The notes: generated by a model from the letters alone, not told the origin. DNA of 16,070 nucleotides from Candidatus Omnitrophota bacterium (GCA_023142805.1 JAGLIU010000092.1:1-16070), one strand, 5' to 3'. Positions 1 through 9,121 are shown, counted from the stretch's first letter. Program-made: numbers and translations.

Positions 1-62
1 GTATCATGTTGTATAACATCTAGGTTTTTATTGGGATAACAATAGGGCGCCGTCCCCATTTA
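1..62 (-). repeat. Truncated copy of a 118-bp palindromic (MITE/REP-like) element
   Basis: The reverse complement of this stretch begins TAAATGGGGACGGCGCCCTA and matches the left half of the complete element at 14573-14690. There are six mismatches in the first 50 bases, and the core AAAAACCTAGATGTT is identical. The copy is cut by the window edge, so its other terminus is not seen. Its outer end (CCCCATTTA, then TTTTTAAC) marks the element boundary. It is inverted relative to the downstream copy. Such short palindromes are typical of non-autonomous elements moved by REP-associated (Y1/HUH) transposases; no transposase is visible here, so mobility is inferred. Confidence 0.75.
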
Positions 63-127
63 TTTTTAACTTTACGAGATAGGGGTGCTTTGGTAAGATG
101 TTAGCGGGTCAAGACTAAAAGGAGTGT

Positions 128-994
128 ATGAGGAAAATTAATAAAATCGCGTTGGTTTACTTAGTTGGAACATCTTTATTTTATGGTTTGTTGATAGTTG
201 TTCAGAAGATGGGTTTAAATTCCGGGTTGGATCCATTGTCCTTTTCATTTTCAAGAAGTATTATAATAGTTTTTATCTCGCTTATCTTCTTTTCGTCACA
301 ATTAAAAAATTTGAAACTTATTAAAAAATATGAATTAAGAGATCTGGTCGTTCTTGGATTTATTTCCGCCATAGCGATCTTAATTTTGTTCCTGGGACAA
401 AATATCACAACAGCGGTAAACGCTGGATTTCTTATCAGGTTAACTCCTTTGTTCGTATTACCTTTAGCTTATCTGTTGTTAAAAGAAAAATCTTCCATAA
501 GTTCGATGTTCTTTATGTTTATAATGCTGATCGGAGCGTTTTTATTAACAACTAACGGAGTTTTAACAATTCCCCGCTCAGGTGATCTGTTAATAATCGT
601 TGTTGCTTTGAGTGTGGCATTCCAAAATGTTTTTGCTAAAAAAATTATGCGTAGTGTATCAACAGATATTGTTATCTTTTTCAAAGTTTGTGTGAGCGCG
701 GTACTGATAATAATATTTGTTCCTTTTCTCTCCGGTTACCAAGGTATAGGTGCCTTGTCCGGGGGGGTATTTTATGTTTCGCTCACAGCAGTCTTATATT
801 TTTTATCCGTGATCTGTCAATATAGAGCGATAAAATTAGTGGGTCCGTTTGTTACAACCAGCTTTTTTCTTTCAGGTTCATTGTTTTCAGCGTTATTTGC
901 TTATTTTTTATTGGGAGAAAATTTGTCTTCTATACAATGGGCGGGTGCGATAAGTATTTTAGGCGGAGGATATTTTCTGATAAAAAAGATATAA
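128..994 (+). CDS. EamA/DMT-superfamily membrane transporter
   Basis: The 288-residue protein is almost wholly hydrophobic, with about ten predicted membrane helices in two halves. This is the EamA (DUF6) duplicated five-helix architecture of the drug/metabolite transporter superfamily. Length is normal for the family (about 280-310). The second half carries the usual FFLSGSLFSALFAYFLLGE stretch followed by a Gly-rich final helix and a short Lys tail (LIKKI), as in other EamA exporters. GGAG at 121-124 is four bases before the ATG, which fixes the start. The substrate cannot be read from sequence. A peptidase gene starts 15 bases downstream, so the pair is probably co-transcribed, which could mean export or uptake of amino acids or peptides (inference). 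Both genes look more AT-rich than those downstream. Confidence 0.88.
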   Translation: MRKINKIALVYLVGTSLFYGLLIVVQKMGLNSGLDPLSFSFSRSIIIVFISLIFFSSQLKNLKLIKKYELRDLVVLGFISAIAILILFLGQNITTAVNAGFLIRLTPLFVLPLAYLLLKEKSSISSMFFMFIMLIGAFLLTTNGVLTIPRSGDLLIIVVALSVAFQNVFAKKIMRSVSTDIVIFFKVCVSAVLIIIFVPFLSGYQGIGALSGGVFYVSLTAVLYFLSVICQYRAIKLVGPFVTTSFFLSGSLFSALFAYFLLGENLSSIQWAGAISILGGGYFLIKKI

Positions 995-1009
995 AATAAA
1001 GGAGTGATC

Positions 1010-1909
1010 ATGACCGGGAAACAAACTGTTCAATGTTGTAAGAAATTAGTTGATATGCCGTATAACAAGCTTAATTTGACTAATTATAGGGAAAAATTAT
1101 CAAAATTATTAAAAATAAAAGTTAACTTTCAAGAAACTAAATCCATCGGTCCGATAAAACTAATGTCCGGGCAGCACAAAAACTCGGGAATTATATCTAC
1201 CGATCATGTTTCCGCTAAAAAGAGAAGAATTATCATAGTAGGCAAAGGAATTTTGTTTGACGCGGGAGGTTATGACGCGAAACCTTCCGGTAAATTCGCG
1301 GATATGAAGATAGACATGGCCGGAATGGCAAGTGCTTGTTCTGTGGTTTCTCAATTGTCCGCCGAAAATCTTGTAGCTTATTGTCCTGTTTCTACAAATT
1401 TAATAGCTAATAGTCAAATATTACCGGGCGATGAGATCAAAATAGGAAATAAGTTAGTTACTATAAGCAATACAGATGCTGAAGGCAGATTGATTCTCGC
1501 GGAAGCTTTGGCTGCTTTGACACAAACTCCTAAGGATATTATAATTACTGTGGCAACTTTGACGGGGGCAGTTGGATATGCCGTAGGGGAGAAAGCTACA
1601 GGGGTTTTTACTTCTAATGACGCTTTATATGAAAAATACAAAAAAAGTTCAGATAAAGCTGGAGAATTAGCTTGGAGATTACCCTTGTGGGAGTATTTGG
1701 AGAAGAAACATTTTAGAAAAAAACAAATAAAAAATTCTGTAAAAGACAAACCGGGAGCTTCTCTAGCGGCTTTATTTTTAAAACAATTTGTTAAATATCC
1801 CGATAATTGGATACACTTGGATATAGCATATTCTTGCTGGGATAAAAAGAAAGAAAAAGCTACCGGTCAACCGGTTAAAACATTGATCAATTTTATAAAA
1901 CTTTTGTGA
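1010..1909 (+). CDS. Short M17 leucyl-aminopeptidase (catalytic domain only)
   Basis: Cytosolic di-metal aminopeptidase removing N-terminal residues from peptides. The ATG at 1010 is preferred over the in-frame GTG at 1004, because the GTG overlaps the ribosome site GGAG (1001-1004), which is correctly spaced for 1010. From that ATG the protein is 299 residues. It carries the M17 signature NTDAEGR (154-160), the metal/catalytic residues K79 and D84 (VGKGILFDAGG), K91, D102 (MKIDMAG), D156 and E158, R160, the TLTGA motif at 183-187 and the family C-terminus (HLDIAYSCW, ATGQPV). Full-length PepA-type enzymes are about 480-500 residues, so the N-terminal domain is nearly absent. The usual AD-x-x-N segment before the FLKQF helix is also shortened. 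Activity is likely but hexamer assembly may differ. Confidence 0.88.
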   Translation: MTGKQTVQCCKKLVDMPYNKLNLTNYREKLSKLLKIKVNFQETKSIGPIKLMSGQHKNSGIISTDHVSAKKRRIIIVGKGILFDAGGYDAKPSGKFADMKIDMAGMASACSVVSQLSAENLVAYCPVSTNLIANSQILPGDEIKIGNKLVTISNTDAEGRLILAEALAALTQTPKDIIITVATLTGAVGYAVGEKATGVFTSNDALYEKYKKSSDKAGELAWRLPLWEYLEKKHFRKKQIKNSVKDKPGASLAALFLKQFVKYPDNWIHLDIAYSCWDKKKEKATGQPVKTLINFIKLL

Positions 1910-1969
1910 TAGCAAAACAATATGAGGTTTTGTATGATCCGGGGATGTTTTATACGATTTATCTATCTT

Positions 1970-1999
1970 TTTCGGTTTTCCGAAACAAATAGTTTTTTT
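1970..1999 (+). terminator. Possible weak intrinsic terminator
   Basis: TTTCGG (1970-1975) and CCGAAA (1980-1985) form a perfect 6-bp stem with a TTTT loop, followed seven bases later by a run of seven T (1993-1999). It lies about 60 bases after the aminopeptidase stop. The stem is short and the T run is displaced, so termination is plausible but weak. Confidence 0.35.
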
Positions 2000-2245
2000 A
2001 AACAGGTTGATGCCCTTGTTAAGAATGTAATGTTTGTCGCGTATCTGTTTTGAGCGCAAGAAGTTAGGTAAGATATCAGTAGACTCAAATTGTCGGCGCG
2101 ACAGTTTCGCGAATTTTTCGGGGATATATACCGCCCAGGTGTTTTCTGTGGACAATTATTTAAATCTTCACAATAACTTCCTCCAGGTGTACAATATTGT
2201 TAAGTCTTTCGTTAATTTTCAATATTCATAATGTTTTGGAAAATA

Positions 2246-2273
2246 ATTGTTTTTAAGGAACATTAAAAACAAT
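2246..2273. promoter_or_regulatory. Perfect 11-bp inverted repeat upstream of the giant secreted glycosidase
   Basis: ATTGTTTTTAA (2246-2256) and TTAAAAACAAT (2263-2273) are exact reverse complements separated by six bases (GGAACA). The site ends 37 bases before the ATG at 2311. It could be a repressor operator or an mRNA hairpin in the leader. The stem is AT-rich and the structure stands clear of the ribosome site (2298-2303). The rest of the 1910-2310 gap shows no convincing gene. Confidence 0.5.
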
Positions 2274-2310
2274 ATCTATCTTTATTTTTTAACCGAAGAG
2301 GGGAAACGGC

Positions 2311-5300
2311 ATGAGAAAAGTTTTTTTAGGGTTACTTTTACTTTCCATATTCGGCCATGCGCTGTTGGTTCCGGTATCTGCAGAGGCTTCACCGACCTGG
2401 AAATACGACGAATATGGGAATCTGATCTATTATCATAATCTTCGTTCTTACACCAGTCATGGAAACTTATACGAATACGAGGTTGAACGCGGATGGGAAT
2501 ATACGTATCGAGAGGATAAGATCATCGGTAGAAGGGTTACGTGTCAGAGAAAGAGGATGAGGAATGGTGTACCTTTGTATTCGTATTCCAGTGTGTATTT
2601 TCAGGATGAAGATAGTAGAACGCGGCTTGTCATAAGATGTTTTTATAATAGACGAGGACAGATGACAAGAAAAACAATAATAACCTCCGCGTATGACAAT
2701 GAAACAGGCAAGACCGTACGGGAAAAGACAATGATCAGATACAGGTATGACAGGGAAGGAGACCTGATATTTACGTATGTTTACAATAAGGAGAGGAAAC
2801 TGGTCAAGAAGATATCACATATGAATATCACCCGCGAAGAGATCTGGGCACAAGATCCGGGTAAGAAACGCGTAGAAGTAACGTTTAACGCGAATCAGCT
2901 TTTTATAAAAGAGATCGGTGTTCAGCGATCGGATGAGTATACCAATGAATATACATATAACAGGGATCTTGGTACAATTACGGTTTTTCGTTCCAAAGAT
3001 GGATATGGGCCTTACACCTATACTTCGCGTTACGGGAATTTTAATTCTGCCATGGTAGAGATGCTGGATATCTTAGAATTCACATATTCCGAAGGTTCAA
3101 CAGGTTACCAACCGAGGTTTGCTGAGTTGGCGGATCAGTTGGAAACCGGACAATTGTATTATCAGGATGTTTCACGCGAACAACTATACGCGATATCCGA
3201 TGACAATTGTTTCCGGACGGATGTGATATTGGATTCAGCCCAACTACGGATATGGGGACCCTCTTCACAGACGTATTTGTATGACAGAAAGAACGATACG
3301 ATCACCGTCTATGATTGTGTTTTTTCCGTAACACATAAAAGGGAAGATGGAGGGTTTGGTTCCTGCAGGGATTGGATGCTTTGGCTTTTAAGGTTTGATG
3401 AGTATAATCGCGGGGCTGAAGGGTACGGAAAACGATTTAATGAGATCGCGGATCAACTGGAATCCGGTGTGTTGTATCCTCAAGGAGCTTTTCAGACAAC
3501 GACTACATATTATGCCGATACGGGGTATCTGGAATCCGAGAGTTTTAATCCTCCTTCCGATGGAATAGAATATCGTCGTTATCTTAATGAAGCCTTTGAT
3601 CGCGCGGGGGGAGAGCCCGGACGGATAGACAGGGAAGTCATCAAGCTGCCTGATGGTGACGGGGCAAGGGCGTACGTGTATGAGTATTACGCGGATACGG
3701 ATAATGTGAAAATGAGAAAGTGTTATGAAACCGCGTCTTACAGTGATTTTTCCAATCCGATAATGGGTAATTTTGTTACCGCGTACGAATATTTCTATGA
3801 TGATATGAATAACTTGATAAGGGAAAGAAGATATCTTGGCGGACTTAATGTCGGGATCGTTAAGGAATATATTCCGGGGAAGGATATGCCTGTAAAAGTT
3901 ACCAATAACCCGGGAAGTGAAGTATACAGGAAAGAATACGGAGGAACTACAGGCCCGACATTGACAATGCGTTATTATGAGAGTTATCCTGACGGCAGTC
4001 CTTGGGGAACGTTCAGTTTTGGCGAGAATGGTGAAACGGTTTTTATTAAAGATGTAATGTGCGGTACTCAGGTAAAAAAACGTTTAATTTATATGCATAA
4101 CGGAGATCTTGATCTGGAGAACGACATTGACTGGTTCGGAGTTCCCGCGCGACTTACAACCGGTCAAATAATTAACCCGGACACGTTGTACGAAATAGAT
4201 ATGTGTAAGTACAGCATTTATGATATTGATCCCCATTTCGCGATAGGAGAACCCGATAGATATGGTGTCGATTATCCTTTTACATACTATTCTTCGGGAA
4301 GAGTTCATACCAGATTTGAAGGATCTACAAAAGCAGGGATGTTCACAAGGTCCGAAGAAGCGACAGAGACAACCTATGAATACGCGGATGAGTCTTTTTA
4401 TAGTGAAGAAGATGAGAACTGTTTTTTAGCGGATCTTATATACTATGCTGAAGAGCCGGGCAGCCTGAAAAATTTCTTAACGGGATTAGATCTCAAAGCC
4501 TTGAATATAACTACCATTGAAGATCTTATCGCGCACATAAATGACAACGCGGGATCCTCTAATGGATTTACACCTGATGATCTTGGGGAATTACTGCGGT
4601 CTCTTCCTCTTGTCAGGCCATACGAAGAACATGGTCGTCTTATCAAAAAGACTAACGCGGACGGGACATATATCGTTTTTGAATACGCGGGTGATACGGA
4701 CACATTACTGGAAAAAAGAACATACAGAATAGACGGTGCGCTTTTAGAGAAGAGGACGGCTTTAGCGCAGAGCAAAGAGTTTATCGGGATGGGTAATTTG
4801 CCATGGATCCGTTACGGAGAAGGTATAGGGATAAGATCCATGGATGGTTGGCATAGCGGATATTCCAGGGGCAGGACAGGTGGGGAAGGTCTTACGGGGT
4901 ATGAAGAACTCAGGGCGGGTCTTAAAAAGTGGGAAGGAGGGTCTGTCAGGATATTTTTATTTGCCGATATGAGATCCGGGATGATGTTTGACGCTAATGG
5001 TTTGTTTACCGGATTTACCGACTATGTGATCGAAGATATGGAAATACTCCTAAATACCGCGAAAGAGCTGAATATAAAATTGATCCCGACTTTATTTGAT
5101 TACAGGATGGCTGACGGGGAGGAAAATGCTTCCGATCATGAGCACATTGATCTTATAAAAGATGAGACAAAAACCAAAGTGTTGCTGGATCATTTTGGCT
5201 GGTTTTTTCGAGAAGTGCGGAAACTGGAAAATTATGACACTATTTACGCCTGGGACGTGATCAACGAGCCGGAGGGGTCTTGTGAAGGGCATCTTGGTAA

Positions 5301-7032
5301 GGTGACAATGGAAGAGATGCGGACATTTGTTAGAAGTTTTGTGTGGAAGATACATGAAGAAGACGCGGATGCTTTAGTCACGGTAGGCAGTTTAACTAAA
5401 AGCGAAATGATGAAAAACTGGGTTATTCCGGATAACGCGCTGGCCGATGATGATAAGAACGCTCTGGATTTTTACCAGTTTCATTATTATGATAGTTATG
5501 ATCTCTGGCCGGAGACTAACATCGAGGATATTAGTTATAACAAAGAGAGTTTGAACACGTTTGGGTATTTGAACGATGGATTGAGGTATTTTAACGCTCC
5601 GAATTATACCAATGGTAAACCTGTAATAGGGGGAGAGATAGATCCGACTTATGTGATAGATAAACTGGATACTTTTGCTAATCACGGGTATGACGGTATT
5701 ATGTTCTGGGACGACAAAGGTAATATCCTTGATGTCCGGGAAAATCAAGCAATAAGAGATTGGTTCTCGGGAAATGTGTATACTTATTATCCCGACACCG
5801 GTCTTGTAGAATCAGAAAGGGGAACCGGCTTGGATGACCCGGAGTTTATCTATCGCCATTACAATGAGGATGGCAAAAAAGATATCGCGGTGAGAAAGAC
5901 AGTTGATGAATACGGCGTGAAAGCCTATACATACGATGAATATTGGGATGGGTATAATAGAAGAACCGTACATGTCAGGAAAAGCTACCATACCGTAGAG
6001 TATTCAACGGATCCTGCCGTACCGGTATTATCGGATCTGGTCGTTACTGAAGAATACGACCGTTGCGGGTTCTTGTTGCCGGGCGCGAGGAAATGGAGCA
6101 ATATTTATTATGAAGATTCATGGCTTATGAGGGCGGACTTGGGCAGGTACAGTGCCGCTTGCAAGTATTACATAAATGAAAATTGGGAAAATCGGGGTTT
6201 TGGCAGGGAAATGATGGAGTCTTATAATCAGAGAGCCTACTTATATAGTAATGTGGGTGATGAGTATCAACGATACGGTCAATGGGAATGGGAGTTTATG
6301 GATATAAGTGATCCGAATGATCCTAAGTTTTCAGGGTTTTTGAGGTACTCCGGGGATTGGAACGGAAGCGATTCCGAATATTATAATCCCGAAGCTTCCG
6401 ATAATAAGAAGAGATTGAGATCACGAACACTCCCGAAAGCGGATTCTTCCGGGAACGTTTATTATCATTACATCAATGAAAATATAGATGAACCATGGAA
6501 CACGCGGGGTGTGCCCAGGATGGACGAATCTCACTTTGGAACAGCGAATGAGAAAGGAGAAATTGCTTTTACCTACGAGTATTATGCCGATTCTACTCAG
6601 ATCAATATTATTTCTTCCTATTCAGCTGTCACAAAAGATCCGGGAGATCTTATCGCCGTGTATGAGTATGGCAGTGAAGGGAAAATAATCGTTTCTACGG
6701 TTTTCAGCGGCGCGAATGTGAAAGGTGAAAAGGCCTTTGAATTTGAGTATCATGAAGGAGATGATTCTGACAAGCCCCATTTTATATATTCCTATTCGAC
6801 TACCGACAGAGATCCCGGAGATTTGTTGAATACGTATGAGTATGATACAAGCGGCAATATTGTGGAAATCTCTGAAGGGGCGCTCTTTGCCGGAGAGGAA
6901 AATTTTAACGCGTTTCTTATAAAGGAAATAAATTCTAAAAACAACGCGATACAGACGAATAGAACGGGTTTTACAGGTTATTCTATGAAGAAAGAAGATA
7001 CAAGATGTTTCATATCAGGGGTCAAGTCTTGA
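2311..7032 (+). CDS. Secreted giant GH5-like glycoside hydrolase embedded in YD/RHS-like modules
   Basis: The 1573-residue protein starts with a signal peptide (MRK, hydrophobic 4-20, likely cut after VSA-24), so it is exported. Residues about 30-820 are Tyr/Asp-rich, with RHS/YD-like phrases such as YDEYGNLIYY. Residues about 827-1150 form a clan GH-A (GH5/cellulase-type) TIM barrel: acid/base Glu986 in DVINEPEG, a downstream FHYYDSYD strand, and nucleophile Glu1109 in PVIGGEID followed by MFWDD. Residues about 1155-1573 return to YD-like modules. Internal duplications are visible: 256-286 against 361-392 (ADQLETG/ADQLESG), 396-480 against 1156-1240 (YYADTG/YYPDTG), and DPGDL units at 1443 and 1501. 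The substrate is unknown; a beta-linked plant or microbial polysaccharide is likely from the fold. The last four residues (GVKS) and the TGA are supplied by a repeat element, so the original C-terminus was probably altered. Confidence 0.85.
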   Translation: MRKVFLGLLLLSIFGHALLVPVSAEASPTWKYDEYGNLIYYHNLRSYTSHGNLYEYEVERGWEYTYREDKIIGRRVTCQRKRMRNGVPLYSYSSVYFQDEDSRTRLVIRCFYNRRGQMTRKTIITSAYDNETGKTVREKTMIRYRYDREGDLIFTYVYNKERKLVKKISHMNITREEIWAQDPGKKRVEVTFNANQLFIKEIGVQRSDEYTNEYTYNRDLGTITVFRSKDGYGPYTYTSRYGNFNSAMVEMLDILEFTYSEGSTGYQPRFAELADQLETGQLYYQDVSREQLYAISDDNCFRTDVILDSAQLRIWGPSSQTYLYDRKNDTITVYDCVFSVTHKREDGGFGSCRDWMLWLLRFDEYNRGAEGYGKRFNEIADQLESGVLYPQGAFQTTTTYYADTGYLESESFNPPSDGIEYRRYLNEAFDRAGGEPGRIDREVIKLPDGDGARAYVYEYYADTDNVKMRKCYETASYSDFSNPIMGNFVTAYEYFYDDMNNLIRERRYLGGLNVGIVKEYIPGKDMPVKVTNNPGSEVYRKEYGGTTGPTLTMRYYESYPDGSPWGTFSFGENGETVFIKDVMCGTQVKKRLIYMHNGDLDLENDIDWFGVPARLTTGQIINPDTLYEIDMCKYSIYDIDPHFAIGEPDRYGVDYPFTYYSSGRVHTRFEGSTKAGMFTRSEEATETTYEYADESFYSEEDENCFLADLIYYAEEPGSLKNFLTGLDLKALNITTIEDLIAHINDNAGSSNGFTPDDLGELLRSLPLVRPYEEHGRLIKKTNADGTYIVFEYAGDTDTLLEKRTYRIDGALLEKRTALAQSKEFIGMGNLPWIRYGEGIGIRSMDGWHSGYSRGRTGGEGLTGYEELRAGLKKWEGGSVRIFLFADMRSGMMFDANGLFTGFTDYVIEDMEILLNTAKELNIKLIPTLFDYRMADGEENASDHEHIDLIKDETKTKVLLDHFGWFFREVRKLENYDTIYAWDVINEPEGSCEGHLGKVTMEEMRTFVRSFVWKIHEEDADALVTVGSLTKSEMMKNWVIPDNALADDDKNALDFYQFHYYDSYDLWPETNIEDISYNKESLNTFGYLNDGLRYFNAPNYTNGKPVIGGEIDPTYVIDKLDTFANHGYDGIMFWDDKGNILDVRENQAIRDWFSGNVYTYYPDTGLVESERGTGLDDPEFIYRHYNEDGKKDIAVRKTVDEYGVKAYTYDEYWDGYNRRTVHVRKSYHTVEYSTDPAVPVLSDLVVTEEYDRCGFLLPGARKWSNIYYEDSWLMRADLGRYSAACKYYINENWENRGFGREMMESYNQRAYLYSNVGDEYQRYGQWEWEFMDISDPNDPKFSGFLRYSGDWNGSDSEYYNPEASDNKKRLRSRTLPKADSSGNVYYHYINENIDEPWNTRGVPRMDESHFGTANEKGEIAFTYEYYADSTQINIISSYSAVTKDPGDLIAVYEYGSEGKIIVSTVFSGANVKGEKAFEFEYHEGDDSDKPHFIYSYSTTDRDPGDLLNTYEYDTSGNIVEISEGALFAGEENFNAFLIKEINSKNNAIQTNRTGFTGYSMKKEDTRCFISGVKS

Positions 7033-7203
7033 TCCCTAAGAAACTTCTCAATTAGGATGGGATCTCTTCGTTCGCTTATTACGTTCGTTCTTTTCCTTTC
7101 GACGTCGTGATTCCGGGATGACGATATTTTTCTTTCTAGTATTAAGGACACATTTTTTAGCAAAGTTTGTGCCTTGCGGGGTTTAGAATCAAAACTTGAC
7201 CTC
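7018..7203. repeat. 186-bp inverted-repeat element between glycosidase and recQ
   Basis: The left end GGGGTCAAGTCTTGATCCC (7018-7036) is itself an odd palindrome and continues as TAAG. The reverse complement of the right end (7181-7203) reads GAGGTCAAGTTTTGATTC and then TAAAC, giving imperfect terminal inverted repeats of about 23 bp with roughly seven differences. The interior has direct repeats of TTCGTTC/CGTTCGTTC (7069-7093) and the phrase TTCCGGGATGACG (7111-7123), common in dispersed bacterial repeats. The left end contributes the final codons and TGA of the upstream gene, and the right end contributes the TTGACC -35 box of recQ. That it is one mobile unit is inferred from the paired ends. 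Confidence 0.55.
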
Positions 7204-7224
7204 TTTTGTTAAAAAAGATATTAT
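7196..7224 (+). promoter_or_regulatory. Sigma-70-type promoter for recQ
   Basis: TTGACC (7196-7201), a spacer of exactly 17 bases, then TATTAT (7219-7224). It stands 27 bases before the TTG start of recQ, giving a short leader that holds the GGGGG ribosome site. The -35 box lies within the right terminus of the 7018-7203 repeat element. Confidence 0.6.
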
Positions 7225-7250
7225 GATTATTTTGGAGAAAAAGGGGGTGT

Positions 7251-9110
7251 TTGAGTTTGATAGGAGATATAAAAAAAGATGATCAACAACAGATACTTGA
7301 TACGTTGAAAAAATACTGGGGATATACTTCTTTTAGGCCGTTTCAGGTAGAGGCGATGAGATCTGTTCTGGAGGGGAGAGAGAGTCTGACCATTATGCCC
7401 ACGGGCGGCGGGAAATCACTTTGTTTTCAGCTTCCGGCTTTATTGTCCGAAGGTATGGCGGTTGTTATTTCACCACTGATATCTCTTATGAAAGATCAGG
7501 TGGATGACTTAAGAGATAAGGGTATTGAAGCAAGGTGTTTAAATTCAGGGATGTCTCTCAGTTCGCGGAATGAGGCGATAAAAGGGGTAAAAAGTGGTGG
7601 TATAAAACTGTTGTATCTCGCGCCCGAACGGCTTCAGAAAGAAGAAACGGTCGAACTTTTAAAGTCGATCAAACTTTCTTTTTTTGTTGTTGACGAAGCG
7701 CATTGTATCAGTCATTGGGGTCATGATTTTAGAGCGGATTATCGGACTCTCTGGAGGATTAAAAAGGTCTTCAATCCCGCGAAAATACATGCTTTTACGG
7801 CGACCGCTACAAAAGAGGTTCAACGGGATATAATCGAACAGCTTAGATTGGATACACCCGATGAACATATAGGTCATATTGACCGCGATAATCTTACATA
7901 TCGTATTGCTCCGCGTACAAATATTATGACCCAGGTGGTAAATGTTTTAAAAAAACATGAGAACGAACCGGGTATTATTTATTGTCTCAGGCGTAAAGAT
8001 GTTGATTCGGTGTCTGAAAAGTTGAATAAAATGGGATATAAGAATCTTTCTTATCATGCGGGACTTCCTGATAGTGTCCGTCATGAGAATCAGGATATGT
8101 TCGCCCGGGAAGAGGTGGATATCATTGTGGCGACAGTAGCTTTCGGTATGGGTATAGATCGTTCAAATATACGGTTTATTTTGCATGCCGCTATGCCTAA
8201 AAGCATTGAGCATTATCACCAGGAAACCGGACGCGCCGGACGTGACGGACTCGTGTCGTTTTGTTATATGCTATATGGCGGGATGGATTACCGTACGTGG
8301 AATTATTTTATTGAACAGTCTTCGGAACAAGAAATCCCGAGGGATAAACTAAAGTCAATATACAATTTTTGTACCCGGCCGCAATGCCGGCATAAAGTTT
8401 TAGTAAATTATTTTGGACAGGAATACGATAAAGAAAATTGCGGTGCTTGTGATTATTGTTTGAAAGAGCTTGATATGGTAGAAGATCCGGCACTGATCGG
8501 TCAGAAAATAGTGGCCGGTATAGACGATATCAGGAGAGGAAGGACGTATGGTTTCGGCGGGGGGCATGTGGCAAATGTGTTAAAGGGAACCCTGACGGAT
8601 AAGATCGAACATATGGGGCAGCAGCATCTCAAGAGTTTTGGGAGCATGGAGTCTTTATCATTGGTCTTTATCCGATATATGATCGAACAGATGGTGGGAC
8701 AGGGATTTCTTAAAAGAGAAGAAGAATTTTCGACACTTTCTGTAACAGATACAGGCCGGTTGGTTTTAGCGGGGGAGTTGACACCGATCCTGGCTAAACC
8801 TCTTATTGCCGCGAAGAAAAACAAGATTGAAAAGAAACGTAAAGAGCAAAGAGAAAAAGACTGGGAAGGTGTGGATGAAGATCTGTTTCAACTGCTTAGA
8901 AAAAAACGGACAGAACTTGCTCAAGAAGAAAGGGTTCCCGCGTATATTATTTTCGGAGATAAATCCTTGAAAAATATGGCTGCCTCAAAACCGGTAACAC
9001 TAGAAGATTTTGCTAAAATGTATGGGGTAGGCGATAGAAAATTAAAAGCCCATGCAGGGGTGTTTATGAAGATAATAACGGATTATTTGTTACAGATGAA
9101 CAGGGGTTAG
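7251..9110 (+). CDS. recQ: ATP-dependent DNA helicase RecQ
   Basis: 3'-5' superfamily-2 DNA helicase acting in recombination and replication-fork repair. The 619-residue protein is complete. It has Walker A MPTGGGKS with K55, DEAH box 148-151 followed by the RecQ aromatic-rich loop (HCISHWGHDFR), motif III AFTATAT (181-187), motif V/VI AFGMGID and QETGRAGRD (325-332), zinc-binding cysteines C379, C397, C400 and C403 that line up almost residue for residue with the E. coli enzyme, a winged-helix RQC region (about 410-515) and a C-terminal HRDC domain (about 545-615). The start is TTG at 7251, behind GGGGG at 7243-7247; no better ATG precedes the conserved FRPFQ motif. It has its own promoter and appears monocistronic, with no functional tie to the sugar genes. 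Confidence 0.95.
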   Translation: MSLIGDIKKDDQQQILDTLKKYWGYTSFRPFQVEAMRSVLEGRESLTIMPTGGGKSLCFQLPALLSEGMAVVISPLISLMKDQVDDLRDKGIEARCLNSGMSLSSRNEAIKGVKSGGIKLLYLAPERLQKEETVELLKSIKLSFFVVDEAHCISHWGHDFRADYRTLWRIKKVFNPAKIHAFTATATKEVQRDIIEQLRLDTPDEHIGHIDRDNLTYRIAPRTNIMTQVVNVLKKHENEPGIIYCLRRKDVDSVSEKLNKMGYKNLSYHAGLPDSVRHENQDMFAREEVDIIVATVAFGMGIDRSNIRFILHAAMPKSIEHYHQETGRAGRDGLVSFCYMLYGGMDYRTWNYFIEQSSEQEIPRDKLKSIYNFCTRPQCRHKVLVNYFGQEYDKENCGACDYCLKELDMVEDPALIGQKIVAGIDDIRRGRTYGFGGGHVANVLKGTLTDKIEHMGQQHLKSFGSMESLSLVFIRYMIEQMVGQGFLKREEEFSTLSVTDTGRLVLAGELTPILAKPLIAAKKNKIEKKRKEQREKDWEGVDEDLFQLLRKKRTELAQEERVPAYIIFGDKSLKNMAASKPVTLEDFAKMYGVGDRKLKAHAGVFMKIITDYLLQMNRG

Positions 9111-9121
9111 TCTTGATTGGT

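Noticed and set aside
1778..2155. 125-codon open frame on the minus strand covering the gap after the aminopeptidase
   Set aside because: It starts at TTG without a well-placed ribosome site, overlaps the aminopeptidase 3' end by 130 bases and matches no family I recognise. Its first part looks vaguely protein-like, so a decayed gene cannot be excluded.
2034..2231. 65-codon plus-strand open frame in the 1910-2310 gap
   Set aside because: No ribosome site and no recognisable motif; composition fits chance in AT-rich DNA.
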